Origin: Myxococcota bacterium
GTDB taxonomy: Bacteria > Myxococcota_C > UBA6777
Reading direction: 5' to 3'
NCBI GenBank assembly: GCA_023150835.1
Contig: JAKLKB010000024.1
Coordinates: forward strand, 1 to 64,000
DNA length: 64,000 bases
In this document: positions 33,553 to 41,385 of the stretch, piece after piece
Position numbering within the stretch: the stretch's first letter is position 1
How the letters are laid out: each line of letters opens with the position of its first letter
Notes under the pieces: generated by a model
The model's input: the letters and a program-made list of their open reading frames with translations, nothing else
What the model was told of the DNA's origin: nothing
Databases searched by the model: none
Program-made: the position numbers and the translations under genes

Positions 33553-35331
33553 CTATTGGAGTTGCCAGAAGTAGACTTTGCGAGCGCCGCGAGGCTCCAT
33601 AAAGATCACGGCTTGGATGCGGCGTTGGACACGACCGACTTGTCCGACGGCTTCGACGCGAAAGAGGTCGGTGTCGGTGGTGAGGGTGATACCTGTATTG
33701 CGGTTCATTGTAAAGCGCGGAAGCTGTTGAGGGTTGATCTGCTGCTGCATGTTGGTGGCCCCGAGTCCTTGGGTGAGGTTGGAGGGGAGGACGTTGGGAT
33801 TTTCGCACCAGTTGAAGAAAGCGTTGTCGTCCTCGAAGCCGAGGTAGTTTCGCCATGTCTCCATTGCTTGGACGAATTGGAGGAAGGCAGGTTGTAGAAA
33901 GATGCTTCGATCGAAGGGGGGTTTGGGGACACCGTGAGCCATGACAAGACCGCGCAGGATGTTGATGTCGGCTTGTTGGATGTTGATCCGCAAGGGGCCG
34001 TAAACGGTGAAGAGATGGCCGAAGGTTTGGAAGAAGATATCGTCCACGCCGTAGATCAAGCGAAGCTCTTTGACCGAGTCGAGATAAGAGTTTTTGGTGT
34101 AATAGCCTTTTTCATCGTAGCGGTATTTGGAGTCTTCGGTGTTGCTGTCTTCGCCAGCGACGCGGTTGTCTGGGTCGATCCAGTCTTGTATGGCGGAGAT
34201 CTGTTCTTGTCGTGTGATGCGAGTGCCGTCGGCGCGAGGGTTTTCAAACAGGGGATTGTAGCGTGGTGGGGCAAAGATGGCTTCTAATTGTTTGCGCAAG
34301 ACCAAGGCTTCACGGGCGCTGTAGAAGTGGTTGAGATTGAGTTTGGCGCTTTCATCGGTGAGCGTTGCGGAAAAGCGGCCACTAAAATCTCCGAAGGGAT
34401 AGAGTTGGCCTTGGTCGGTGGTACGGCCTTTGTCTTTGTCTTCGTCTTTGTTGCGTTTGGCTCGACCAAAAGCACCGCCCGCGATGGACTTGATTAGGTC
34501 GGAGTTGACGGGGACGATGCTCCAAAGCTGAAAGCGATTGAGCAACATGGCGAGTTCGGGGCGTCCACCAAGCATCTGTTTGATGCCTGCTTTGAAGGTG
34601 GACTTGATCTTGCGGAACTTGTGTTCAAAGGACAGCAAGAGGTGGGTGAATTCGAGGGAGGATCGGGCGAGGTATTCGGCACGCAAGGCATCACGGGAGT
34701 TTGCGGCCATTTGAAGTTGGACACGCGCATCGAATTGGAGTTCGAGCGTCAGGGAGGTGGCGAGCATCAACAAGCTGAGAACAAGCAAAAGAGCGAGGCC
34801 TCGGCTGCGCTTGGCTTGCAAGCCGATCGGCGCGGAGGGGATCGTGGTTGGGGTGGTGTTGTCGTCATAGGCGGAGGGATGGGGTGTGGAAAGACGGGGG
34901 AGAGTGGTTGAAGTGGCCGAAGTGGCGGAGGGATGAGTGAGCGTGGTCGAAGTGGCCGAAGTGGCGGAGGGATGAGTGAGCGTGGTCGAAGTGGCGGAGT
35001 GATGGGGCGTTGTCGCACGAGCGATGTTGCGAAGGCGAGGCGAAGGAGCGATGGGGATGCCCCAGAGATGGGTGCGGCGGCGTGGTGGGCGCGTTGTGGA
35101 GGCGGAAGCTGTAGGGAGAACGGTGTTTGTTGTGGAGGCGGAAGCTGTAGGGAGAAAGGCGGTTGTTGTGGAGGCGGAAGCTGTAGGGAGAACGGTGTTT
35201 GTTATCGAGGCGGAAGCTGTAGGGAGAACGGTGTTTGTTATCGAGGCGGAAGCTGTAGGGAGAACGGTGTTTGTTGTGGAGGCGGATATCGTGGGTGGGT
35301 GGGTGGGGGAGGTGTATTTGTTTTGGGGCAT
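33553..35331 (-). CDS. gspK: Minor pseudopilin GspK with a 178-residue N-terminal extension
   Basis: From residue 172 onward (KRSRG then LALLLVLSLLMLATSLTLE) this is GspK, the large tip pseudopilin. It has the prepilin-peptidase cleavage site after Gly178, no Glu at mature position 5 (normal for GspK), and the conserved LNLNHFYSAREAL and ISAIQDWIDPDN segments. Normal leaders are 6-25 residues. Here the leader is 178 residues of Ser/Thr/Ala-rich repeats (LPTASASTTNTV about six times; THPSATSATSTTL twice). The ATG at 35331, with GAGG 9 bases upstream and 15 bases after the gspJ stop, looks genuine; no closer start codon with a ribosome site was found. Confidence 0.85.
   Translation of the reverse strand: MPQNKYTSPTHPPTISASTTNTVLPTASASITNTVLPTASASITNTVLPTASASTTTAFLPTASASTTNTVLPTASASTTRPPRRRTHLWGIPIAPSPRLRNIARATTPHHSATSTTLTHPSATSATSTTLTHPSATSATSTTLPRLSTPHPSAYDDNTTPTTIPSAPIGLQAKRSRGLALLLVLSLLMLATSLTLELQFDARVQLQMAANSRDALRAEYLARSSLEFTHLLLSFEHKFRKIKSTFKAGIKQMLGGRPELAMLLNRFQLWSIVPVNSDLIKSIAGGAFGRAKRNKDEDKDKGRTTDQGQLYPFGDFSGRFSATLTDESAKLNLNHFYSAREALVLRKQLEAIFAPPRYNPLFENPRADGTRITRQEQISAIQDWIDPDNRVAGEDSNTEDSKYRYDEKGYYTKNSYLDSVKELRLIYGVDDIFFQTFGHLFTVYGPLRINIQQADINILRGLVMAHGVPKPPFDRSIFLQPAFLQFVQAMETWRNYLGFEDDNAFFNWCENPNVLPSNLTQGLGATNMQQQINPQQLPRFTMNRNTGITLTTDTDLFRVEAVGQVGRVQRRIQAVIFMEPRGARKVYFWQLQ
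34895..35290 (-). repeat. In-frame minisatellites in the gspK leader
   Basis: 35094-35290 holds about six 36-bp units (GGCGGAAGCTGTAGGGAGAA with CGGTGTTTGTT, plus-strand reading). 34900-35000 holds two to three 39-bp units (GTGAGCGTGGTCGAAGTGGC). Unit sequences are nearly identical, pointing to recent expansion. Confidence 0.85.
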
Positions 35332-35346
35332 GGTGTGGGCCTCGTT

Positions 35347-36114
35347 TTATTGGCGTTGAAGTGCGCCTTGCATCACGACGCGGGTACGGGTGAGGAAGGT
35401 GGTTTCTTCGCCGCTGGGGTCGGCGACGGTGAGTTTGATCTCGATGAGGGAGGGCATGATCACACGTCCGACGTTGTTTCCGATGCGTCCGCCGAACTCG
35501 ACTTTTGTGGTGTCCCAGTTGTCGATCCAGTCATTTTTGCGTTTGTCCCAAAAGCGGAAGGTCAAGCGTTTGACGCGCTCAAGCATGACATAAGCGACAC
35601 CGCCGCGTTCGGGTTCGTGGTTGATGACGGGGTTGACGCGGCGCAGGAGCAGGTGGACTTTGGGGTCTTTGGGGCTGGGTTTGCCGTAATACTCGACGAT
35701 GGCTTGGTCGGACTCACGGGCATTTCGGACCATGCGGACATGGGAGAAGGTGGAGAACAAGAGTCGGCTGACGGGGGCGTCGGGAGTGCTGCGAACGAGG
35801 GTGAGGGGGATGCGGCTGAGGTCGGTGACGGCGCTCCCGGGGATGCTGACATAGGTCATGGCGATCTCACGGGCCATACGGTCGAGGACGACGCGAGCGC
35901 CGTGGTAGCGGTCGTTGATCTCGCCGATGGTTTCGCGGGCATTTTGAGTGCGAGCGATCACGCCGATGGTCGCGACGCCAAGCATACCGATCAGAAAGAC
36001 GCTGATCATGATCTCCAACAAAGTCATCCCGGCTTGGGCGCGATAGAGTCGGAGGGATGGCCGAGATCGGTGAGGGATCAAGGGGTGGATTGTTGGTTGT
36101 TTTTGTCGGGGCAT
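35347..36114 (-). CDS. gspJ: Minor pseudopilin GspJ
   Basis: 255 residues. Prepilin signal AQAG followed by MTLLEIMISVFLIGMLGVATIGV with Glu at mature position 5. The body matches GspJ (RMAREIAMTYVS; FTFRFWDKRKNDWIDNW-like segment). It helps form the pseudopilus tip with GspI, GspK and GspH. Its start overlaps the gspI end by 37 bases, so the two are translationally coupled. Confidence 0.9.
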   Translation of the reverse strand: MPRQKQPTIHPLIPHRSRPSLRLYRAQAGMTLLEIMISVFLIGMLGVATIGVIARTQNARETIGEINDRYHGARVVLDRMAREIAMTYVSIPGSAVTDLSRIPLTLVRSTPDAPVSRLLFSTFSHVRMVRNARESDQAIVEYYGKPSPKDPKVHLLLRRVNPVINHEPERGGVAYVMLERVKRLTFRFWDKRKNDWIDNWDTTKVEFGGRIGNNVGRVIMPSLIEIKLTVADPSGEETTFLTRTRVVMQGALQRQ

Positions 36115-36740
36115 GTTCCGGGATTCCCTGTCTGCTCGTCAAAGCAGAAAAAGTGTGTGACCACACGGACATCTTGGTTTTGTTTGCCATCTTGCCATTT
36201 GACGACGACTTCGAGTTCGCGGAGGGCTTCTTGGAGTTGCTCGAAGATCACCTTCATTTGGGACTGGATCATGCCGGAAAAGGGGCCGAGCATACCTGCG
36301 ATACCGGAGGGATCGGCATTTTGCATCGGTACACCGAGGCTTCCCATCAGAGAAGAGGCTTGTTTGGCTTTGGCTTCGGGGTCGTCGTCGGGACTGCCGC
36401 CAAGTCCGGGGATATCGTTGGGGGTGGCGAACTCCACGCGCTTGATGCAGTAGCGCCAAGTGAAGCGGCGAAACTCTTTGCCTTCTTTTTCGAAGTCCCC
36501 GTCTTTGCAGGAGCTTTTGGAGAGTCCAAAGTTGGTGCGTCCATCTTCGATCTCTTGGATCAGTTCGGCCATGCGAGCGCGGGCAAGCTGTGTGGCGGAG
36601 GTGAGATCGCGTGCGTAGACGGTCATCAAGGAGCTTCCGCCTTGGGAGTCAAGGATCACCATCATGCCCATCGAAAGGATCGCGACGGCGATCATGACTT
36701 CGAGGAGGGAGAAGCCCGCTTGTTTACTTGCGGATATCAT
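36078..36740 (-). CDS. gspI: Minor pseudopilin GspI
   Basis: 220 residues. Prepilin signal MISASKQAG followed by FSLLEVMIAVAILSMGMMVIL (Glu at position 5). The body is longer than typical GspI (about 125): residues about 110-170 form an insert with several Met/Gly-rich stretches (LMGSLGVPMQNADPSG). Cys pairs (SSCKDG, RYCIKR, FFCFDE, GTCPDK) may form disulfides. Overlaps gspH by 17 bases. Confidence 0.88.
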   Translation of the reverse strand: MISASKQAGFSLLEVMIAVAILSMGMMVILDSQGGSSLMTVYARDLTSATQLARARMAELIQEIEDGRTNFGLSKSSCKDGDFEKEGKEFRRFTWRYCIKRVEFATPNDIPGLGGSPDDDPEAKAKQASSLMGSLGVPMQNADPSGIAGMLGPFSGMIQSQMKVIFEQLQEALRELEVVVKWQDGKQNQDVRVVTHFFCFDEQTGNPGTCPDKNNQQSTP

Positions 36741-37494
36741 CGTCGTCTCCTTTGTTCATGCGTGCGTAGGAGTCGCGCAGATCGAGTTTTTTGTTGTGGA
36801 CGGTGACGTGACCCGTCAGGGGTTTGACTTCGAGGGAAAAGACGGTTTTGCCGGAGTCTTGGAGGTAGATCACGGCGCGTTCGCAGTATCCGAGTGGAAA
36901 GCAGTGGAGATAGACGTAGCGGGGGCCTTGTTTTTTGGAGTACGGCTCTTTTTGGTGGGCGACATAGATCGACTCAAAGGACACGTCGGTGGGGAGTTTT
37001 CGGGTTTTAAGCAAGCTACCATTGAATTCGGCGAAGGTGGCTTTTTTGACTTCGAGAGAGATGGGGGGTTCTTCGCCCCAAAAGCTTTGTTGGACGGTGG
37101 GAGTGGGCGTTTGTTGTTTGGCCTCGTCTTGGCGCTTTTTTTCGGCGTCGTCTTCTTTCTTTTTGGCCTGTCTTGCGGTGGATTGCTCGCTATCGATCAG
37201 GCATTCGCCATCGGTGGAGGCTTCGACTTTGTAGGTGTCTTTGTGGAGGTCGAAGACAAGGCGCATACACAAGCCTTTGAGGGTGGCTTGGTGGTGGAGG
37301 TAGCGCAGGGTGCCAGAGAGTTTGGTGGAGGCTTCGCGGAGGCGCATGTGCGTTAGGTTGTTGTAGGCAGGGATAGAGACGCCCATGATCAAGCCGATGA
37401 TGACGAGGGTGATCATGATCTCCATGAGTGTCATCCCACGCATCGTCCGAAGAGATGGTCGAAGTGTGTTTGGAAGAAGTGTGGGCTGTTGCAT
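36724..37494 (-). CDS. gspH: Minor pseudopilin GspH
   Basis: 256 residues from the ATG at 37494 (AAGGA 6 bases upstream). Prepilin site RTMRG followed by MTLMEIMITLVIIGLIMGVSIPAY. After the helix comes a beta domain interrupted by a charged segment of about 40 residues (ARQAKKKEDDAEKKRQDEAKQ) not present in short homologues. A longer in-frame start would overlap gspG and lacks a ribosome site. Confidence 0.86.
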   Translation of the reverse strand: MQQPTLLPNTLRPSLRTMRGMTLMEIMITLVIIGLIMGVSIPAYNNLTHMRLREASTKLSGTLRYLHHQATLKGLCMRLVFDLHKDTYKVEASTDGECLIDSEQSTARQAKKKEDDAEKKRQDEAKQQTPTPTVQQSFWGEEPPISLEVKKATFAEFNGSLLKTRKLPTDVSFESIYVAHQKEPYSKKQGPRYVYLHCFPLGYCERAVIYLQDSGKTVFSLEVKPLTGHVTVHNKKLDLRDSYARMNKGDDDDIRK

Positions 37495-37537
37495 GGGGCG
37501 TCCTTGGGTGCGGAGGTTTGGAGTGAAGGGAGGCGGA

Positions 37538-37984
37538 TCACTCTTTTTCGCAGCGGATATCTTTGGTGTTGTACTCGGTGCCACCTTCTTTTCCATCGGA
37601 GCCGAGGGAAAGCACGTCGGGGGAGTTGGGGTTGGTGAGGCTCGGGTTGCGGTAGAAGTAGTCGAAGTTCCAAGGATCTTTGGGGATCTTGCGACCAGCC
37701 CACGTTCCCGAAGTGACGAGGGCGTTGAGTCCTTCGCTGTTGGAGGGGTACGATCCTTTTTTCAAACGGTAGAGTTGAAGGGCTTTTTCGATGTTGCAGA
37801 CTTGGGAGCGTGCGATCTCGATCTTGCTTTCTTCAAAGTAGCGGATCAAGCGGACACCTGCGAGGGTTCCGATCAATCCGATGATCACAACAACAACCAT
37901 GATCTCGATCAAGGTCATCCCGCGCTGTGTGCGGCGTTTTTGGAGGTTTTGGGGTTGGGGCTTTGGCATGGGCATCGGTTTCAT
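37538..37984 (-). CDS. gspG: Major pseudopilin GspG
   Basis: 148 residues from the ATG at 37984 with AAAGGAG 10 bases upstream. Prepilin site KRRTQRG followed by MTLIEIMVVVVIIGLIGTLAGV. The mature part has the GspG signature LYRLKKGSYPSNSEGLNALV, KDPWNFDYFYRNP and VLSLGSDGKEGG. It polymerises into the pseudopilus that pushes substrates through the secretin. Maturation needs a prepilin peptidase, whose gene is not in this window. Confidence 0.95.
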   Translation of the reverse strand: MKPMPMPKPQPQNLQKRRTQRGMTLIEIMVVVVIIGLIGTLAGVRLIRYFEESKIEIARSQVCNIEKALQLYRLKKGSYPSNSEGLNALVTSGTWAGRKIPKDPWNFDYFYRNPSLTNPNSPDVLSLGSDGKEGGTEYNTKDIRCEKE

Positions 37985-38084
37985 TCGAGGAGCGCTCCTT
38001 TCGGAAGGTTGGACTCGCACGGTGTGGCGAGGTTCGCCGAGGTCGGCATATCGGAGGACATAGGCCAAAGGGCTGAACGGTGTG

Positions 38085-38188
38085 GAGGATCAGCCTCGGA
38101 TGGCGTATTTGAGAACAGGGACCAAATGGCCGATGTATGGGGCTGCTCATCCATGTGTGGGGATGGTCAGCCATGTGTGTTGTGGTCG
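38085..38188. other. gspF-gspG spacer with short degenerate repeats
   Basis: The gap between gspF and gspG is 205 bases, wider than others in the operon. It carries repeated CATCCATGTGTGGGGATGGTC-like words (about 38145-38205). No gene, terminator or promoter is clear. Confidence 0.4.
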
Positions 38189-38189
38189 A

Positions 38190-39458
38190 TCATCCACGTA
38201 TGGCGTTATTGAGCTGCATAATGGGCATCATGATACTCATGATGATAAAGCCGACGACAACGGCCATGGCGACGAGGATCAAAGGTTCGAGCAAAGAAGT
38301 GAGTTGTTGGACACGGGTTTCGACTTGGGATTCGTAGGCGACGGCGACGTGACCGAGCATCTCTTCGAGGTGTCCGCTGCGTTCGCCGATGGTGATCATA
38401 TGCCCGACGATCGGGTCAAATTCGCCGCTGCGTTTGAGAGGGACAGCGAGGGATTCGCCTTCGCGGACGTTGTCACGGGCGTCTTCGATGACTTTGGCGA
38501 GGACGGTGTTTCCGACGATGGTCTTGACGATATCCATCGCGGCAAGCATCGGAACACCGGAGGAAAGCAAGGTGGCCATGGTACTGGCAAAGCGGGAAGT
38601 GGCGACCATGCGGACAAGGCCACCAAAGATCGGGACACGCAAGACAAATCGGTCATAAGCGGCGATGCCTTTATCGGTCTTGAGGTAGCGTCGTAAGGAG
38701 TAGATGCCAAAGCCGATCAAGGGAAAGACGATAAACCAGTACGAGCTCATCAGGTTGCTGACGGTGATCAGGGCTTGGGTGTAGACGGGGAGTGTGGCGT
38801 TGATATCTTCGAATAGCTTGGTGATCTTGGGGACGACGAAGGTCATCAGGATGATGACGATCAAGACGCCAACGCCCGACATGACGGCAGGATAGACGAG
38901 AGCGCCCGAGACTTGGCGGCGCAGAGCCATCTGTTTTTCGTTGAATTCGGCGAGGCGATAGAGGACTTTTTCGAGAGCGCCAGCGGATTCACCAGCGCGG
39001 ACCATGTTGACATAGAGGTTATCGAAGGCAGCGGGATGTTCTCGCAAGGCTTCGGCGAGTGGGGTGCCTTCGTTGACGCGCTCTTTGATCTGGGAAAGGA
39101 TGCGTTTGAATTTTTCGTTGTCGGTCTGATCGGTGAGTGCGGTCAGGCTTTCGACGAGGGGGATGCCTGCGTTGGTCAGGGTCGCAAGTTGCCGAGTGAA
39201 GAGGGCGATCTCTTGGAGGGTGACGCGCTGGAAATACTTGGCGAAGTCGATCTCTTTGTTGAGCAGGCCATCGGATTTTTTTTCATTGCCGACCAGCTTC
39301 TTTTTGTCGACGGTGCCCGCTTTGCTTTCGTAGAGGTCGGTAAGAAAGATGCCTTCTTTGCGCAAGAGGGTTTTGAGCATACGGGGGTTGTCGGCTTCTT
39401 TGACGCCCTTGACCGTCTTTCCTTGCTGATTCAGTCCTTTGTACTCATAAGCGGGCAT
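38190..39458 (-). CDS. gspF: Type II secretion inner-membrane protein GspF
   Basis: 422 residues with the two duplicated GspF domains (LFTRQLATLTNAGIPLVESLTAL; RFASTMATLLSSGVPMLAAMDIV) and three membrane helices (around 210-235, 260-280 and 390-415). It is the polytopic platform core that contacts the ATPase GspE. The N-terminal MPAYEYKGLNQQGKTVKGV is standard. Full length and intact. Confidence 0.96.
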   Translation of the reverse strand: MPAYEYKGLNQQGKTVKGVKEADNPRMLKTLLRKEGIFLTDLYESKAGTVDKKKLVGNEKKSDGLLNKEIDFAKYFQRVTLQEIALFTRQLATLTNAGIPLVESLTALTDQTDNEKFKRILSQIKERVNEGTPLAEALREHPAAFDNLYVNMVRAGESAGALEKVLYRLAEFNEKQMALRRQVSGALVYPAVMSGVGVLIVIILMTFVVPKITKLFEDINATLPVYTQALITVSNLMSSYWFIVFPLIGFGIYSLRRYLKTDKGIAAYDRFVLRVPIFGGLVRMVATSRFASTMATLLSSGVPMLAAMDIVKTIVGNTVLAKVIEDARDNVREGESLAVPLKRSGEFDPIVGHMITIGERSGHLEEMLGHVAVAYESQVETRVQQLTSLLEPLILVAMAVVVGFIIMSIMMPIMQLNNAIRG

Positions 39459-39541
39459 AATCCAAACCTTTGTGATGGCGAGGAGATCGTTTTGTCGCCT
39501 TTGTGTGTGCGCAGGTCACGGGAGATCGGGTGGTTTTGAGA

Positions 39542-41335
39542 TCAGTCGCGGTCTTCGGAGGTGACGCGGCTGATCTCTTCGATGCTGGTGATGCCTTGGA
39601 GAACTTTGCGAGCGCCGTCATCGCGGAGGGTGAGCATACCTTTTTGGACGGCGACTTGTTTGATGCGGCCGGAGGGTTCGCTGCGCATGACAAGAGAGCG
39701 GATATCGTCATCCATGAGCAAGAGTTCGTAGATGCCTGAACGACCGCGATATCCTTTGTGGTTACATTCAGAGCATCCGTTTTCTTTGGGCTGATAGACG
39801 GTGTGGTGAGCGAGATCTTGGGGTCGGATGCCGATCTGTGCAAGCTCCGAAGGAGTGGGGGTGTAAGGTTGTCGACAATGCTTGCAGAGTCGGCGCACGA
39901 GACGTTGAGCGAGGACACCGATGACAGCGGAGGAAACGAGGAAGGGTTCGATCTGCATATCGATCAGTCGGGTGAAGGCGGTGGCGGCGTCGTTGGTGTG
40001 GAGGGTGGTAAAGACCAAGTGTCCTGTGAGAGAGGCTTGGATGGCGATCTCGGCGGTTTCGCGGTCACGGGTTTCACCGATCAAGATGACATCGGGGTCT
40101 TGGCGCAAGAAGGCGCGTAGTCCTGTGGCGAAGGTGAGTCCGATCTTGCTGCTGACTTGCATCTGTCCGATGCCTTGGAGTTGGTATTCGACGGGATCTT
40201 CGACGGTGAGGATGTTTTTGTCGGGGGAGTTGATCTTGCTGAGCGCAGAATAGAGGGTGGTGGTTTTTCCTGAGCCGGTGGGGCCTGTGACGAGGATGAT
40301 GCCGTGGCTGCGGTAGAGCAGGCGTTCAAAGCCTTCGCGCATATCTTCGGAGAAGCCGATCTGATCGAGGTCAAGGAGGACGTTGGATTTGTCGAGGAGT
40401 CGGAGGACAGCGCGTTCACCGTGTCCGGTGGGGATGGTGGAGACACGCAGGTCGATATCTTTGCCTGCGCTTTTGAGGCGGATGCGTCCGTCTTGAGGGA
40501 GGCGTTTTTCGGCGATATCGAGTTTTGCCATGATCTTGATACGGGCGGCGATATGGGCTTGTGCGCGTTTGGGGACGGAGGCGACTTCTTGGAGAACGCC
40601 ATCGATGCGAAAGCGGACTTTGACTTCTTTTTCAAAGGGTTCGATATGGATATCGGAGGCTTTTTCTTTGATGGCGCGGTAGATCAGGGTGTTGACGAGG
40701 CGGATCACAGGGGCTTCGTCATCGGATGCGTCCAAGAGGTCCATCGCTTCGTCAAGATCGTCAAGTTCGTCTTTTTGTTTTCCGACGTCTTCGAGTTCTT
40801 CTTGAGCGCCGTCAAGTCCGAAGTTTCCACGTGCGATATCGTAGGCTTGGTTGATGACGTTGAGGAGTTTTTGTTTGGGGTAAAGCAGGGGGATGGGTTC
40901 GGCGTGGAAAAGAAGCTGGATCTGGTCGAAGGTTTCGAGGTCATAGGGGTCAGCGCAGGCGAGGGTGATACAGCCGTCTTCGAGTGAAAGAGGGAGGACA
41001 CAGGCTTGTTTCGCGAAGGCGATGGAGATGCGTTCAAGTAGCGAAACGTCGATTTGTCGGGGATCGATGTGTGTGGCGTAGGGGATATCGAGTTGTTCGC
41101 TGCGAGCGATCAAGAGTTCTTCTTCGGAGACGGCTTTGAGGGAGATCAAGATATCTTCGAGAGGCTCGCCGCGTTCGAGGACGAGGGCTTCGGCTTGGGC
41201 GAGCTTTTCGGGGTCGAGCACTCCACGACGCACAAGGATCAGCTCGAAGGGGAGGTTGACGAGCGCGCCCATCGGAAGGGAAGACATCTGCGTGTGTTCG
41301 CCGAAAGAAGAGGGGGTTTGCGATGTCGAAGTCAT
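39542..41335 (-). CDS. gspE: Type II secretion ATPase GspE
   Basis: 597 residues. N-terminal N1E domains bind GspL. The catalytic part has ASDIHIEPFEKEVKVRFRIDG, Walker [11 protein letters not shown], Asp box ILTVEDPVEY, Walker B RQDPDVILIGETRD and His box HLVFTTLHTND. The zinc-binding four-Cys motif (CKHC...CSEC) typical of GspE is present. AAAGGAG precedes the ATG by 5 bases. It powers pseudopilus assembly at the inner membrane. Confidence 0.97.
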   Translation of the reverse strand: MTSTSQTPSSFGEHTQMSSLPMGALVNLPFELILVRRGVLDPEKLAQAEALVLERGEPLEDILISLKAVSEEELLIARSEQLDIPYATHIDPRQIDVSLLERISIAFAKQACVLPLSLEDGCITLACADPYDLETFDQIQLLFHAEPIPLLYPKQKLLNVINQAYDIARGNFGLDGAQEELEDVGKQKDELDDLDEAMDLLDASDDEAPVIRLVNTLIYRAIKEKASDIHIEPFEKEVKVRFRIDGVLQEVASVPKRAQAHIAARIKIMAKLDIAEKRLPQDGRIRLKSAGKDIDLRVSTIPTGHGERAVLRLLDKSNVLLDLDQIGFSEDMREGFERLLYRSHGIILVTGPTGSGKTTTLYSALSKINSPDKNILTVEDPVEYQLQGIGQMQVSSKIGLTFATGLRAFLRQDPDVILIGETRDRETAEIAIQASLTGHLVFTTLHTNDAATAFTRLIDMQIEPFLVSSAVIGVLAQRLVRRLCKHCRQPYTPTPSELAQIGIRPQDLAHHTVYQPKENGCSECNHKGYRGRSGIYELLLMDDDIRSLVMRSEPSGRIKQVAVQKGMLTLRDDGARKVLQGITSIEEISRVTSEDRD

Positions 41336-41385
41336 GGGGGCTCCTTTGTAAGCAACGGAGAAAGATATCCACGAGTGCAGCAGCG

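Noticed and set aside
34933-36453. 506-residue plus-strand open frame across gspJ/gspI and the gspK repeats
   Set aside because: Antisense to three recognisable pseudopilin genes and full of minisatellite translations.
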